A stretch of DNA of 64,000 nt from Pollutimonas thiosulfatoxidans (GCF_004022565.1 NZ_CP022987.1:558001-622000); one strand, 5' to 3'; shown: positions 34,417-43,817, numbered from the stretch's first letter. The notes: generated by a model from the letters alone, not told the origin. Numbers and translations: made by a program.

Positions 34417-35193
34417 CTACAAGGCAGGGTCGGCCGCCACGCTGCAGTGCACTTGGGCGTGGGCAAGCAAGTCGGGAAACGGTGCGGGCGGGGCGTCATC
34501 GGTAAACAGCCGATCGACATCACCCAGATGTGCCACCCGTACCATGGCTGGCCGATTGAACTTGCTGACGTCGGCGGCCAGCCATACCTCGCGAGCATGC
34601 GAAATAATCGCCTGCGACACCTTCACTTCGCGGTAATCGTAGTCGCGCAGCGAGCCATCCGCTTCGACGCCCGAAATACCAATCAGCGCAATGTCCACCT
34701 TGAACTGGCGGATGAAATCTACCGTGGCTTCGCCCACTATGCCGTGATCGCGCGGCCTGACGACGCCGCCAGCCACGATCACTTCGCAGTTCTGATTGCG
34801 GCTCAGGATGGCCGCCACATTGATGTTGTTGGTGATCACCCGCAAGCCTGTGTGATGCATCAAAGCCTTGGCGATGGCCTCGGTGGTGGTGCCGATATTA
34901 ATCAGTAGCGAACAATCATTGGGGACGGCGCGTGCCACAGACTGGGCGATGCGCCGCTTGCCCTCGGCATGCAGGTTCTCGCGCTGATGGTGAGCGATGT
35001 TTTCTATCGTGGAATTCAGCAGTCGCACGCCGCCATGGAAGCGCGCCAATAAGCCGGATTCCGACAGGCGCTGCACGTCGCGTCTTACCGTTTGAACTGT
35101 CACCCCCAAGCGGCTGGCCAGTTCGTCCACGGTACTGGAATGACGTTCGTGGACGTGCTGCAGGAGCTTGAGCTGACGAGGGTTCGGGTTCAT
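34417..35193 (-). CDS. glpR: DeoR-family glycerol regulon repressor
   Basis: A 258-residue DeoR/GlpR regulator: N-terminal helix-turn-helix (TVDELASRLGVTVQTVRRDVQRL) and a C-terminal sugar-phosphate-binding domain (LLINIGTTTEAIAKAL, VGEATVDFIRQFKVDIALIG). In this family glycerol 3-phosphate relieves repression. It heads the leftward glp genes and faces the importer operon across a 133-base control region, so it likely represses both. Confidence 0.94.
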   Translation of the reverse strand: MNPNPRQLKLLQHVHERHSSTVDELASRLGVTVQTVRRDVQRLSESGLLARFHGGVRLLNSTIENIAHHQRENLHAEGKRRIAQSVARAVPNDCSLLINIGTTTEAIAKALMHHTGLRVITNNINVAAILSRNQNCEVIVAGGVVRPRDHGIVGEATVDFIRQFKVDIALIGISGVEADGSLRDYDYREVKVSQAIISHAREVWLAADVSKFNRPAMVRVAHLGDVDRLFTDDAPPAPFPDLLAHAQVHCSVAADPAL

Positions 35194-35200
35194 CTTGAAA

Positions 35201-35288
35201 GTTCGTTTGGAGACAAAAGGAATTTACATCGAAAGCAAAGGAACATATCTTAGGGTTTTCAGCAAGGGAATAGTTATACGAAACGAAC
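35201..35288. promoter_or_regulatory. Probable GlpR operator region between glpR and glpS
   Basis: GTTCGTTT at 35201-35208 and AAACGAAC at 35281-35288 form an exact inverted pair 72 bases apart. Both contain the GTTCG/CGAAC half-site of the E. coli GlpR operator. The spacing would suit two bound dimers with looping. No footprint data; inferred from motif and position. Confidence 0.5.
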
Positions 35289-35326
35289 AATAATGCGCAG
35301 AATAGAACACAAAGCGAGACACGATC

Positions 35327-36409
35327 ATGCAGTTGGGCCTGGAGGCAATCAGCAAGGCAGTCGGCAGCGAGCAGTGGCTCTACGAGATGAGCCTGCATCC
35401 GCAGGCCAGCGCCGTGACGGTTCTGCTTGGCGCCACGCAGTCTGGCAAAACCACGCTGATGCGCATCATGGCCGGCCTGGACGGCCCCAGTACCGGCAAG
35501 GTAACTGTCGATGGTGTAGATGTCACCGGCCAGTCGGTCCGCAAGCGCAATGTGGCCATGGTGTACCAACAGTTCATCAACTATCCCTCGCTTACCGTGG
35601 CGCAAAACATCGGTTCGCCGCTAAAGCTGCGCGGCGAAAAGAACATAGAAGCGCAGGTCCGTGCGCTGGCCGACAAACTTCATATCGCTCCCTTCCTGCA
35701 GCGCTTGCCCGCCGAACTGTCGGGCGGGCAACAGCAGCGCGTGGCGCTGGCCCGGGCATTGGCCAAGAGGGCGCCCCTGATGTTGCTCGACGAGCCGCTG
35801 GTCAATCTGGACTACAAGTTGCGCGAAGAGTTGCGCGAAGAGCTGGGCCAGTTTTTCAGCAGCGGCGAAGCGACCGTCATCTATGCCACGACCGAGCCAG
35901 GCGAAGCCTTGCTCTTGGGCGGCTACACCGCCGTGCTCGATAAGGGTGAGCTGCTTCAATACGGTCCCACGGCCGAGGTCTTTCATTTACCCAAGTCGGT
36001 CCGGGTTGCACGAGCCTTCAGCGATCCGCCCATGAATTTTTTCCAGGCGTTTCCCGTGCCGGGCGGCGTGCAATTGCCGCGCTCAGTGCTGCTGCCCCTG
36101 GCCTTGCCCAGCGGTGCCAATGCACAAAACAAGGACTTGACGGTCGGTTTACGCGCCAGCGCCTTGCGCTTGCAGTTTCGTGAGGGCGATCTCTCCGTCC
36201 ACGGTAAAGTTCTTCTGGCCGAAATTTCAGGGTCCGACACCTTTGTGCACGTGGGCAGCGACATCGGCGATCTGGTCGCTCAGGTAGCCGGCGTCCATCA
36301 TTTCGAGATCGGCGCAAATGCCACCTTGCATTTTGCGCCATCGGCCGCCTACGTCTTTGACATTGACGGTGAGCTGCTGCTTGCGCCCACCCAGGCAAGG
36401 AGCGACTGA
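35327..36409 (+). CDS. glpS: Glycerol ABC transporter ATPase GlpS
   Basis: A 360-residue ATPase of the MalK/UgpC type with a C-terminal TOBE region. Walker A is GATQSGKTT (35-43), the signature is a canonical LSGGQ (131-135), and Walker B is LMLLDE (151-156). The switch histidine is replaced by Thr189 (IYATTEP where homologues have VTHDQ). In the GlpSTPQV system it pairs with GlpT, whose defects are complementary. First gene of the importer operon; it ends 1 base before glpT. Confidence 0.9.
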   Translation: MQLGLEAISKAVGSEQWLYEMSLHPQASAVTVLLGATQSGKTTLMRIMAGLDGPSTGKVTVDGVDVTGQSVRKRNVAMVYQQFINYPSLTVAQNIGSPLKLRGEKNIEAQVRALADKLHIAPFLQRLPAELSGGQQQRVALARALAKRAPLMLLDEPLVNLDYKLREELREELGQFFSSGEATVIYATTEPGEALLLGGYTAVLDKGELLQYGPTAEVFHLPKSVRVARAFSDPPMNFFQAFPVPGGVQLPRSVLLPLALPSGANAQNKDLTVGLRASALRLQFREGDLSVHGKVLLAEISGSDTFVHVGSDIGDLVAQVAGVHHFEIGANATLHFAPSAAYVFDIDGELLLAPTQARSD

Positions 36410-36410
36410 C

Positions 36411-37487
36411 ATGGCCCGTATCGAGCTCGATATTTCGCACTCCTACAAGCCCCGGCCGCAAAGCGATGACGACTACGCCTTGCTGCCGCTCAAGATGAGC
36501 TTCAACGATGGCGGTGCCTACGCCTTGCTGGGCCCTTCCGGTTGCGGCAAGACAACGATGCTCAACATCATCTCCGGCCTGATCAGCCCGTCGCAAGGGA
36601 CTGTTCATTTCGACGGTGTGGACAAGACGGACGCCACGCCGCAACAGCGCAACATCGCGCAGGTATTTCAGTTTCCGGTCATCTACGACACCATGACAGT
36701 GGGCGAGAACCTGGCCTTTCCGCTACGCAATCGGAAAGTGCCGGCAGCACGCATCAAAGAGCGGGTGGGGCAGATTGCCGAGATGCTCGAGATGAGCCAT
36801 CAGCTTGGACAACGGGCCGCCGGATTGTCGGCCGACGCCAAGCAAAAGATTTCGCTGGGTCGCGGCCTGGTGCGCGACGACGTGTCGGCCGTGCTGTTTG
36901 ACGAACCGCTAACCGTTATCGATCCTCACCTGAAGTGGCAATTGCGTCGCAAGCTCAAGCAGATTCACCGCGAACTGAAGCTCACGCTTATTTATGTCAC
37001 GCACGATCAGATCGAGGCCTTGACCTTTGCCGAGCAGATCATCGTGATGTCGCAGGGCAGGGTGGTGCAGGTCGGTACGCCCGAGGCGCTGTTCGAGCGC
37101 CCCGCGCACACCTTCGTTGGCCACTTCATAGGATCACCGGGCATGAACCTCCTGCCCATGGACACCGTAGCGGGCGGCGTGAACATTGCGGGGCAGGACG
37201 TTGGCGCGCCCGCAGGCACCGCTGTGCCGCAGGGCAAGCTCACATTGGGCATACGCCCCGAATACCTGCGCATGGCCGATATCGGTACTGCTGGCGTCGT
37301 CAAGGCCACGGTCGAAAAGGTGCAGAACATCGGAACCTGCCATTTGCTCACCGCCAGCGTCGGGCAGCACCTGTTGCGAGCCCGCTTGCCGCTGGAGCAG
37401 AATCCTCCCGCGCCGGGAACGGTGGCAGGTTTCGCCGTGCTGGGGCCGCATTCCTGCTTCTATAAAAACGAGGAGCTCATCGCATGA
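36411..37487 (+). CDS. glpT: Glycerol ABC transporter ATPase GlpT
   Basis: A 358-residue ATPase with Walker A GPSGCGKTT (41-49), Walker B VLFDE (161-165) and an intact switch histidine (His198 in IYVTHDQ). The signature is degenerate: LSADAKQK instead of LSGGQQQR (139-146). Together with GlpS this gives one complete and one degenerate ATP site. Not to be confused with the E. coli glycerol-3-phosphate antiporter of the same name. ATG 36411 follows GGAG in AAGGAGCGACTGAC. Confidence 0.9.
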   Translation: MARIELDISHSYKPRPQSDDDYALLPLKMSFNDGGAYALLGPSGCGKTTMLNIISGLISPSQGTVHFDGVDKTDATPQQRNIAQVFQFPVIYDTMTVGENLAFPLRNRKVPAARIKERVGQIAEMLEMSHQLGQRAAGLSADAKQKISLGRGLVRDDVSAVLFDEPLTVIDPHLKWQLRRKLKQIHRELKLTLIYVTHDQIEALTFAEQIIVMSQGRVVQVGTPEALFERPAHTFVGHFIGSPGMNLLPMDTVAGGVNIAGQDVGAPAGTAVPQGKLTLGIRPEYLRMADIGTAGVVKATVEKVQNIGTCHLLTASVGQHLLRARLPLEQNPPAPGTVAGFAVLGPHSCFYKNEELIA

Positions 37488-38377
37488 GTCAATACGTGAA
37501 GCCGGTCAATCAGAAGGCCTGGTGGTTGATATTGCCAGTGTGTCTGTGTGTGGCGTTCTCGGCCATCATCCCGCTGATGACGGTCGTGAACTATTCCGTG
37601 CAGGACGTCTTCTCGCCGACACGCGCCGTCTTCGTGGGAACAGAATGGTTCACCAACGTGATGCGCGACGAGGCCCTGCATGCTGCCTTGCTGCGACAGC
37701 TGGGCTTTTCGCTGTCCGTGCTGGCCATCGAGATTCCGCTGGGAGTGCTGTTGGCGCTGTCCATGCCGGCTGCGGGCTGGCGCGCCTCGGCCGTGCTTGT
37801 CATGGTGGCCTTGTCCCTGCTTATTCCCTGGAACGTGGTTGGCACAATCTGGCAGATTTTCGGCCGCACCGACATCGGCCTGTTCGGGCGGGCGCTGACC
37901 ATGCTGGACATAGACTATAGCTACGCCAGCAACCCCACTCAGGCCTGGCTGACCGTGCTGCTGATGGATGTCTGGCACTGGACGCCCCTGGTGGCCTTGC
38001 TGGCCTATGCCGGCCTGCGTTCCATACCTGATGCCTATTACCAGGCTGCCAGCATTGATGGCGCGAGCCGGCTGGCGGTGTTCCGGTACATACAGCTGCC
38101 CAAGATGCGCGGCGTATTGATGATCGCCGTCTTGCTGCGCTTCATGGACAGCTTCATGATTTATACCGAGCCCTTCGTGCTGACAGGGGGCGGCCCGGGT
38201 GATGCAACGACTTTCCTTAGCCAGTACCTGACGCAAAAGGCGGTGGGCCAGTTTGATCTGGGCCCCGCAGCGGCTTTCTCGCTGATTTATTTCCTGATCA
38301 TCCTGGTGTTCTGCTTCATTCTTTACAGCTGGATGCTGCGGGTGGGCACGCAAGACAAGGGGGTGGAGCATGAATAA
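37484..38377 (+). CDS. glpP: Glycerol ABC transporter permease GlpP
   Basis: A 297-residue permease with six helices (from WWLILPVCLCVAFSAIIPLM) and the EAA loop YYQAASIDGASRLAVFRYI that contacts the ATPases. It matches the MalF-like permease of carbohydrate importers. The ATG overlaps the glpT stop by 4 bases, and its end overlaps glpQ by 8 bases, indicating tight coupling. Confidence 0.9.
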   Translation: MSQYVKPVNQKAWWLILPVCLCVAFSAIIPLMTVVNYSVQDVFSPTRAVFVGTEWFTNVMRDEALHAALLRQLGFSLSVLAIEIPLGVLLALSMPAAGWRASAVLVMVALSLLIPWNVVGTIWQIFGRTDIGLFGRALTMLDIDYSYASNPTQAWLTVLLMDVWHWTPLVALLAYAGLRSIPDAYYQAASIDGASRLAVFRYIQLPKMRGVLMIAVLLRFMDSFMIYTEPFVLTGGGPGDATTFLSQYLTQKAVGQFDLGPAAAFSLIYFLIILVFCFILYSWMLRVGTQDKGVEHE

Positions 38378-39185
38378 CAAGAAGCGGTTCCGCCTGCGCA
38401 GCATCTTCCTCGTCCTGTACCTGCTGTTTGCCATGCTGCCCATCTACTGGATGGTCAACATGAGCTTCAAGACCAATGCCGGCATTTTGTCCAGCTTTTC
38501 CTTGTTGCCCGAGCACTTCACGCTGGCCAACTACGTAACGATCTTCACTGACCGATCCTGGTATAGCGGCTATATCAACAGTCTGATCTATGTTGCGCTC
38601 AACACGGTGATGTCGCTTACCGTGGCGCTGCCGGCAGCCTACGCGTTCTCGCGCTACCGCTTCCTGGGCGACAAGCACATTTTCTTTTGGCTGCTGACCA
38701 ACCGCATGACGCCGCCGGCGGTTTTCCTGCTGCCCTTCTTCCAGTTGTATTCCACGATGGGCTTGATGGACACCTATTGGGCCGTGGCCCTGGCGCACCT
38801 GGTCTTCAATGTGCCACTGGCCGTGTGGATACTGGAAGGCTTCATGAGCGGCGTCCCGCGCGAGATCGACGAAACCGCCTATATCGACGGCTATAGCTTT
38901 CCGCGTTTCTTCCTGACCATCTTTCTGCCCTTGATTAAATCCGGCGTCGGCGTCGCAGCGTTTTTCTGCTTCATGTTCAGTTGGGTCGAGCTGCTGCTGG
39001 CCCGCACCCTGACCAGCGTGAACGCCAAGCCCATCGTGGCAACCATGACCCGCACGGTATCCGCGTCAGGAATGGATTGGGCAACCCTGGCGGCAGCCGG
39101 TACGCTCACCATCATCCCCGGCGCCATCGTCATCTGGTTCGTGCGGCACTACATTGCAAAGGGATTTGCAATGGGCCGCGTCTAA
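38370..39185 (+). CDS. glpQ: Glycerol ABC transporter permease GlpQ
   Basis: A 271-residue MalG-type permease: helices from IFLVLYLLFAMLPIYWMV, FSRYRFLGDK, and an EAA loop EIDETAYIDGYSFPRFFL. It forms the second membrane half with GlpP. The name follows the rhizobial glpSTPQUV operon and is not the E. coli phosphodiesterase GlpQ. Ten bases separate it from glpU, with AAGGAG before that ATG. Confidence 0.9.
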   Translation: MNNKKRFRLRSIFLVLYLLFAMLPIYWMVNMSFKTNAGILSSFSLLPEHFTLANYVTIFTDRSWYSGYINSLIYVALNTVMSLTVALPAAYAFSRYRFLGDKHIFFWLLTNRMTPPAVFLLPFFQLYSTMGLMDTYWAVALAHLVFNVPLAVWILEGFMSGVPREIDETAYIDGYSFPRFFLTIFLPLIKSGVGVAAFFCFMFSWVELLLARTLTSVNAKPIVATMTRTVSASGMDWATLAAAGTLTIIPGAIVIWFVRHYIAKGFAMGRV

Positions 39186-39194
39186 GGAGGCACT

Positions 39195-39503
39195 ATGTTT
39201 AGCTGGATGGTATGGACGCCGCCGACCGCAATCTTCTTCATCTGCATCGCCCTGATGCTGGCCGGGATGACGATCTGGGAACTGAAATCGCCAACCACCT
39301 TGCGCAAGGGTTTCCTGCCCATGGCAACCACGCGCGGCGACCGTCTGTTTATCGGCCTGCTGGTCGCCGCCTATATCAATCTTGGCTTTCTCGGGCTGGC
39401 TGGCGTCATCGCCGAGCGCCTGGGCTTGCAGCAAGAACCCAGTATCTGGTTCAGTTTTGTCGTGTCTATGGTGGTCCTCGTGCTGATCATGCGCAAGGGC
39501 TGA
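39195..39503 (+). CDS. glpU: DUF2160 small membrane protein GlpU
   Basis: A 102-residue protein with three hydrophobic helices (TAIFFICIALMLAGMTIWEL; DRLFIGLLVAAYINLGFLG; FSFVVSMVVLVLIM). It is the DUF2160 component found between permease and binding-protein genes of glycerol importers, named GlpU in Rhizobium. Its task in the complex is not known. AAGGAGG lies 6 bases before the ATG. Confidence 0.88.
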   Translation: MFSWMVWTPPTAIFFICIALMLAGMTIWELKSPTTLRKGFLPMATTRGDRLFIGLLVAAYINLGFLGLAGVIAERLGLQQEPSIWFSFVVSMVVLVLIMRKG

Positions 39504-39589
39504 CTGGCTGTTGCCGCGCGACCCGACCATCCCCCGGGTCGGCGCGGCCGGACGAGAAAACGGGGACATGTTCGACCTAGGAGACTGCA

Positions 39590-41320
39590 ATGTTATTTCG
39601 TCGTACTGCATTGGCATTTGCCATCACATGTGCGCTGTCGGCGCCGGCTTTCGCCGGCGTGGAAGAAGCGCAGAAATGGATAGATAACGAGTTCCAGCCG
39701 TCCACCCTGACCAAGGACCAGCAACTGGAGGAAATGAAGTGGTTTATCGAGGCCGCCAAGCAGCTCAAAGAGCAGGGCGTCAACGAGATCTCGGTGGTTT
39801 CCGAAACCATCACCACGCATGAGTACGAAGCCAAGACTCTGGCCAAGGCCTTCGCAGAAATTACCGGGATTACGGTGCATCACGACCTGATCCAGGAAGG
39901 CGACGTGGTCGAGAAGCTGCAAACTTCCATGCAGTCGGGCCGCTCGATCTACGACGGCTGGATTTCGGACTCCGACCTGATCGGTACCCATTACCGCTAT
40001 GGCGTCATGCTGTCGTTGACCGACTACATGAACGGCGAGGGCAAGCAGTGGACCAGCCCCACGCTGGACGTCAAGGACTTCATCGGCACCTCGTTTACGA
40101 CGGCGCCGGACGGCAAGCTGTATCAGTTGCCCGACCAGCAGTTCGCCAACCTGTACTGGTTCCGTGCCGACCTGTTCAACCGCGACGACCTGAAAGAGCA
40201 GTTCAAGGCCAAGTACGGCTACGATCTGGGTGTGCCGGTCAACTGGACCGCGTACGAGGACATCGCCAACTTCTTCACCAACGACGTCAAGACGCTGGAC
40301 GGCAAGCCCATCTACGGGCATATGGACTACGGTAAGAAAGACCCCTCTTTGGGATGGCGCTTCACCGATGCCTGGTTGTCCATGGCAGGCACGGCCGACA
40401 AGGGCACGCCCAATGGCATGCCGGTCGACGAATGGGGTATACGGGTTGCCGACGACAAATGCACGCCTGTGGGGGCCTCGGTGTCGCGCGGCGGGGCCAC
40501 CAATTCGCCAGCGGCCGTATACGCCCTGACCAAGTACATCGACTGGATGAAGCAGTACGCGCCCCGGGAAGCGCAGGGCATGACCTTCAGCGAGTCCGGG
40601 CCCGTGCCAGCTCAGGGCCACATCGCCCAGCAGATCTTCTGGTACACGGCTTTCACGGCTGACATGACCAAGCAGGGCTTGCCGGTGGTTAACGAGGACG
40701 GCACACCAAAATGGCGCATGGCGCCGGCGCCACATGGCCCTTACTGGAAGGACGGCATGCAAAATGGCTATCAGGACGTGGGCTCCTGGAGCTTCTTCAA
40801 GGACCACGACCCCAAGAAGGTCGCGGCGGCGTGGCTGTATGCGCAATTCGTAACGGCCAAGACCACGTCCTTGAAGAAATCCATTGTGGGGCTGACCTTC
40901 ATACGCGATAGCGACATCCATAGCGACTACTTCACCAAGAATGCCGACAAATACGGTGGCCTGGTCGAGTTCTATCGCAGCCCGGCGCGGGTGGCATGGA
41001 CGCCTACAGGCACCAACGTGCCCGACTACCCCAAGCTGGCACAACTATGGTGGAAAAACGTTGCCACAGCCATTACGGGCGAAACCACACCGCAACAGGC
41101 CATGGACAACCTCGCCAAAGAGATGGACGCCATCATGGCACGGCTGGAGCGTGCTGGCATGACCCGATGCGCGCCCAAGCTCAACCCGGAAAGCGATCCT
41201 TCCAAATGGCTGAGCGACGAGCATGCTCCCTGGAAAAAACTGGCCAACGAAAGCCCCAAGGGGGAAACCGTGGCGTATGACGCGCTATTGAACGCGTGGA
41301 AGGAAGGCAAAGTGCGCTAA
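39590..41320 (+). CDS. glpV: Glycerol ABC transporter substrate-binding protein GlpV
   Basis: A 576-residue periplasmic binding protein, larger than usual sugar-binding proteins. The signal peptide is MLFRRTALAFAITCALSAPAFA; the mature protein starts near GVEEAQKW. The two-lobed extracellular type-1 fold is indicated by VVSETITTHEYEAKTLAK and LPDQQFANLYWFRADLF. In the rhizobial system it delivers glycerol to GlpPQ. A strong terminator follows 27 bases after the stop. Confidence 0.92.
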   Translation: MLFRRTALAFAITCALSAPAFAGVEEAQKWIDNEFQPSTLTKDQQLEEMKWFIEAAKQLKEQGVNEISVVSETITTHEYEAKTLAKAFAEITGITVHHDLIQEGDVVEKLQTSMQSGRSIYDGWISDSDLIGTHYRYGVMLSLTDYMNGEGKQWTSPTLDVKDFIGTSFTTAPDGKLYQLPDQQFANLYWFRADLFNRDDLKEQFKAKYGYDLGVPVNWTAYEDIANFFTNDVKTLDGKPIYGHMDYGKKDPSLGWRFTDAWLSMAGTADKGTPNGMPVDEWGIRVADDKCTPVGASVSRGGATNSPAAVYALTKYIDWMKQYAPREAQGMTFSESGPVPAQGHIAQQIFWYTAFTADMTKQGLPVVNEDGTPKWRMAPAPHGPYWKDGMQNGYQDVGSWSFFKDHDPKKVAAAWLYAQFVTAKTTSLKKSIVGLTFIRDSDIHSDYFTKNADKYGGLVEFYRSPARVAWTPTGTNVPDYPKLAQLWWKNVATAITGETTPQQAMDNLAKEMDAIMARLERAGMTRCAPKLNPESDPSKWLSDEHAPWKKLANESPKGETVAYDALLNAWKEGKVR

Positions 41321-41347
41321 AGCCCATCAGGCCACAAGACGCTTGCC

Positions 41348-41381
41348 AGGTCGTGTGCCGCACACCGGCACACGACCTTTT
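41348..41381 (+). terminator. Rho-independent terminator after glpV
   Basis: AGGTCGTGTGCCG (41348-41360), loop CACAC, then CGGCACACGACCT with a short T run: a 13-bp perfect stem. It should end most importer transcription, so glpD downstream probably has its own promoter. Confidence 0.88.
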
Positions 41382-41439
41382 AGCTCTCCTATTGCTGGTG
41401 AACTACACTTATCGGCTTTCATTTCTGGCCACTATATCC

Positions 41440-43032
41440 ATGACTACTCCTGCATCTCCACAGCCGTCCGATCGGTCGAAGTTATTGGCCGCGCTCGGCG
41501 GCCTGGGCAAGGTCGATGTGGCCATCATCGGTGGCGGCGCCACTGGCCTGGGCGTAGCCCTGGATGCCGCGACGCGCGGGCTATCGGTGGTGTTGCTCGA
41601 ATCCCATGATTTCGCCAAGGGCACCTCGTCCCGGGCCACCAAGCTGGTTCATGGCGGTGTGCGCTACCTGGCTCAGGGAAACATCGCGCTGGTGCGCGAA
41701 GCGCTGCACGAACGCTCCAACCTATTGCATAACGCGCCGCACTTGGCGCGACCCCTGCCTTTTGTGATGCCCAGCTACAAATGCTGGGAAACGCCGTTCT
41801 ACGGCATCGGCCTGAAAGCCTATGATGCCCTGGCCGGTAAGGCCGGCCTGGGCCCTACCGAGTTCCTGGGCAGCCGCCAGGCGCAACGATGCATACCCGG
41901 CGTCAAGACCGCCGGCCTTAAAGGCGGCGTCAAGTATTGGGATGGCCAGTTTGACGATGCGCGGCTGGCCATGGCGCTGGCGCGCACGGCAGCGGAGCAG
42001 GGCGCCTTGCTGCTCAACTATTGCCCGGTTACGGATTTGATTCATGAAGACGGCAAGGTGGCCGGCTTGCGCTGTAGCGATACCGAAACCGGCGCCCAGT
42101 ACACCGTGCAGGCGCGCTGCGTGGTCAATGCCACCGGCGTCTGGGTAGACGGCATACGCGAGAAAGACGGTACGGCCACCGGCCGCAAGACCCAGCCCAT
42201 GGTGGCGCCCAGCCAAGGGGTGCACCTGGTGGTTGACAGCGATTTCTTTCCGGGTGACCACGCCATGCTGGTTCCCAAGACGCAGGATGGCCGTGTCCTG
42301 TTTGCCGTGCCCTGGTTGGGCAAGGTAATACTTGGTACCACCGACACGCCGCGCCACGACTTGTCCCTCGAACCGGAAGCTTTCGCTGAAGAAGTTAACT
42401 TCATACTGGGTGAGGCGGCGAAGTATTTGCAGCGGGCACCTACCCGCAACGACGTGCGCAGCATTTGGGTCGGCTTGCGACCGTTGGTCCGGCCGCCGCG
42501 CAACGAAGGCGACAAGACTCAGCAGATCAGCCGTGAACATACGGTGTTGGTAAGTCCTAGCGGTTTAGTGACGGTTACCGGTGGAAAATGGACCACTTAC
42601 CGGGCGATGGCCGAAGATGTCCTGGAAAAGTGTGTTGCCGGCGGTTTGCTGGACCGCCTGCCACCCGCCGAAACGGCTGACTTCATGCTGGTCGGCGCCT
42701 CGGAAACCTCCGTGCGAGCCTCCATCACGGCACAGCCCGGCCTGGACGCCTATGGCACCGAGGCCGATATCGTAAGGGCCATGCCTGGAAACGATACCGA
42801 GCTTACGCCCGGTTTGACGGTCGGCATGCTGCGATTTGCCGCGCGTTACGAATATGCCCGTTGCGTCGAAGACGTGCTGGCGCGGCGCTCGCGCTTGCTG
42901 TTCCTGGATGCCGGGCTGGCGGCCCGGTTGGCGCCGGCGGTTGCGGCCGTTTTGCTGGAGGAAACGGGCATGGACCCCCGGTTGTCCGAATTTCTGGCCC
43001 TGGCTGACCACTATCAGGCGGTGCCCGGCTGA
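41440..43032 (+). CDS. glpD: Glycerol-3-phosphate dehydrogenase (FAD-dependent)
   Basis: A 530-residue aerobic GlpD oxidising glycerol 3-phosphate to DHAP at the membrane and passing electrons to quinone. FAD-binding IIGGGATGLGVALDAATRGL, TSSRATKLVHGGVRYL and TVTGGKWTTYRAMAEDV are family signatures. ATG 41440 is chosen because the FAD motif starts about 28 residues later, as usual; the upstream frame runs through the terminator. It completes the regulon that also holds glpR, glpK and the importer. Confidence 0.95.
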   Translation: MTTPASPQPSDRSKLLAALGGLGKVDVAIIGGGATGLGVALDAATRGLSVVLLESHDFAKGTSSRATKLVHGGVRYLAQGNIALVREALHERSNLLHNAPHLARPLPFVMPSYKCWETPFYGIGLKAYDALAGKAGLGPTEFLGSRQAQRCIPGVKTAGLKGGVKYWDGQFDDARLAMALARTAAEQGALLLNYCPVTDLIHEDGKVAGLRCSDTETGAQYTVQARCVVNATGVWVDGIREKDGTATGRKTQPMVAPSQGVHLVVDSDFFPGDHAMLVPKTQDGRVLFAVPWLGKVILGTTDTPRHDLSLEPEAFAEEVNFILGEAAKYLQRAPTRNDVRSIWVGLRPLVRPPRNEGDKTQQISREHTVLVSPSGLVTVTGGKWTTYRAMAEDVLEKCVAGGLLDRLPPAETADFMLVGASETSVRASITAQPGLDAYGTEADIVRAMPGNDTELTPGLTVGMLRFAARYEYARCVEDVLARRSRLLFLDAGLAARLAPAVAAVLLEETGMDPRLSEFLALADHYQAVPG

Positions 43033-43033
43033 C

Positions 43034-43600
43034 TCAAGACTTGAAAAGCGTTCTGGCCGACTCGAACCGGTCTCTGTAATACGGACTGTGTAGGCTGTCA
43101 ATACGCACACGTCCTCCGCTGGATGGCGCATTGACGAAACGTCCGTCCCCCAAATAAATGCCCATATGCGAGTTGGGGCTACCCAAAGTGTTGAAAAACA
43201 CAAAATCCCCCGACTGCAGGCGATTTCGAGAAATGGGCCGGGAAAGCTCCGCGATCATGGCAGTGTTGTGTGGAAGCGACTGTTTTGCGGCGGCGGCAAA
43301 CACATAAGCGACCAGACCGCTGCAGTCGAATCCTGTAGTCCGAACTGCCCCGCCATAGCGGTATTGGGCGTCCAGGAGGCCTAGTGCGGTCATCACTACC
43401 TCCGTGCGTTGTGCAGGGTCCAGACTGATGGTGGCGGGCGCAGCGTGGCGCGCGCGGTCGCCGCCTGTGCCCGCACACGCCGCGAGCATCATGCACAGCA
43501 CCATGCCCGCCAAACCGCGAAACAAGGAGGGAATACGGTGTTTTCCTTCCCAGCCTTGTGAACATTTGTCAACAAATATGCCAATAATATGTAACTTCAT
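43034..43600 (-). CDS. NlpC/P60 family cell-wall hydrolase, probable lipoprotein
   Basis: A C40 peptidase of 188 residues. The catalytic Cys is in TTGFDCSGLVAYVF, His in SPNSHMGIYLGDGRFVNAP, and the lipobox LAACAG ends a hydrophobic stretch (GMVLCMMLAAC). The enzyme likely cuts peptidoglycan stem peptides at the outer membrane. ATG 43600 leaves a long basic region before the hydrophobic core, so a shorter start within the frame cannot be excluded. It converges on glpD 1 base away. Confidence 0.82.
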   Translation of the reverse strand: MKLHIIGIFVDKCSQGWEGKHRIPSLFRGLAGMVLCMMLAACAGTGGDRARHAAPATISLDPAQRTEVVMTALGLLDAQYRYGGAVRTTGFDCSGLVAYVFAAAAKQSLPHNTAMIAELSRPISRNRLQSGDFVFFNTLGSPNSHMGIYLGDGRFVNAPSSGGRVRIDSLHSPYYRDRFESARTLFKS

Positions 43601-43817
43601 GGTCACCCCATGTAAATTTATATGAATCTTTGATACCATCCACTTGCCATGTATACGTAATGTGCATGGAAACCGAGCTCTTCCTCACTTTTTGTTATTC
43701 AGCATGTAACAAATCGCCGCTCGGTGAAGCTTGAGGGTACGAAAGGGTGCGTCGTGCTTTACCGCGCATCGCTGAATAGGCAACTTGCCGGATTGATCGG
43801 ATTTACAGGAGGGCACA
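43601..43817. other. Control region upstream of flhDC
   Basis: 217 bases between the NlpC/P60 gene and flhD. It ends with GGAGG before the flhD ATG. It should carry the master operon promoter, but no clear -35/-10 pair, sigma-28 box or recognisable activator site was found by eye. The left part is AT-richer than the surroundings. Confidence 0.5.

Noticed and set aside
39593..41044. 483-codon open frame antisense to glpV
   Set aside because: Shadow of glpV; no family resemblance and no ribosome site.
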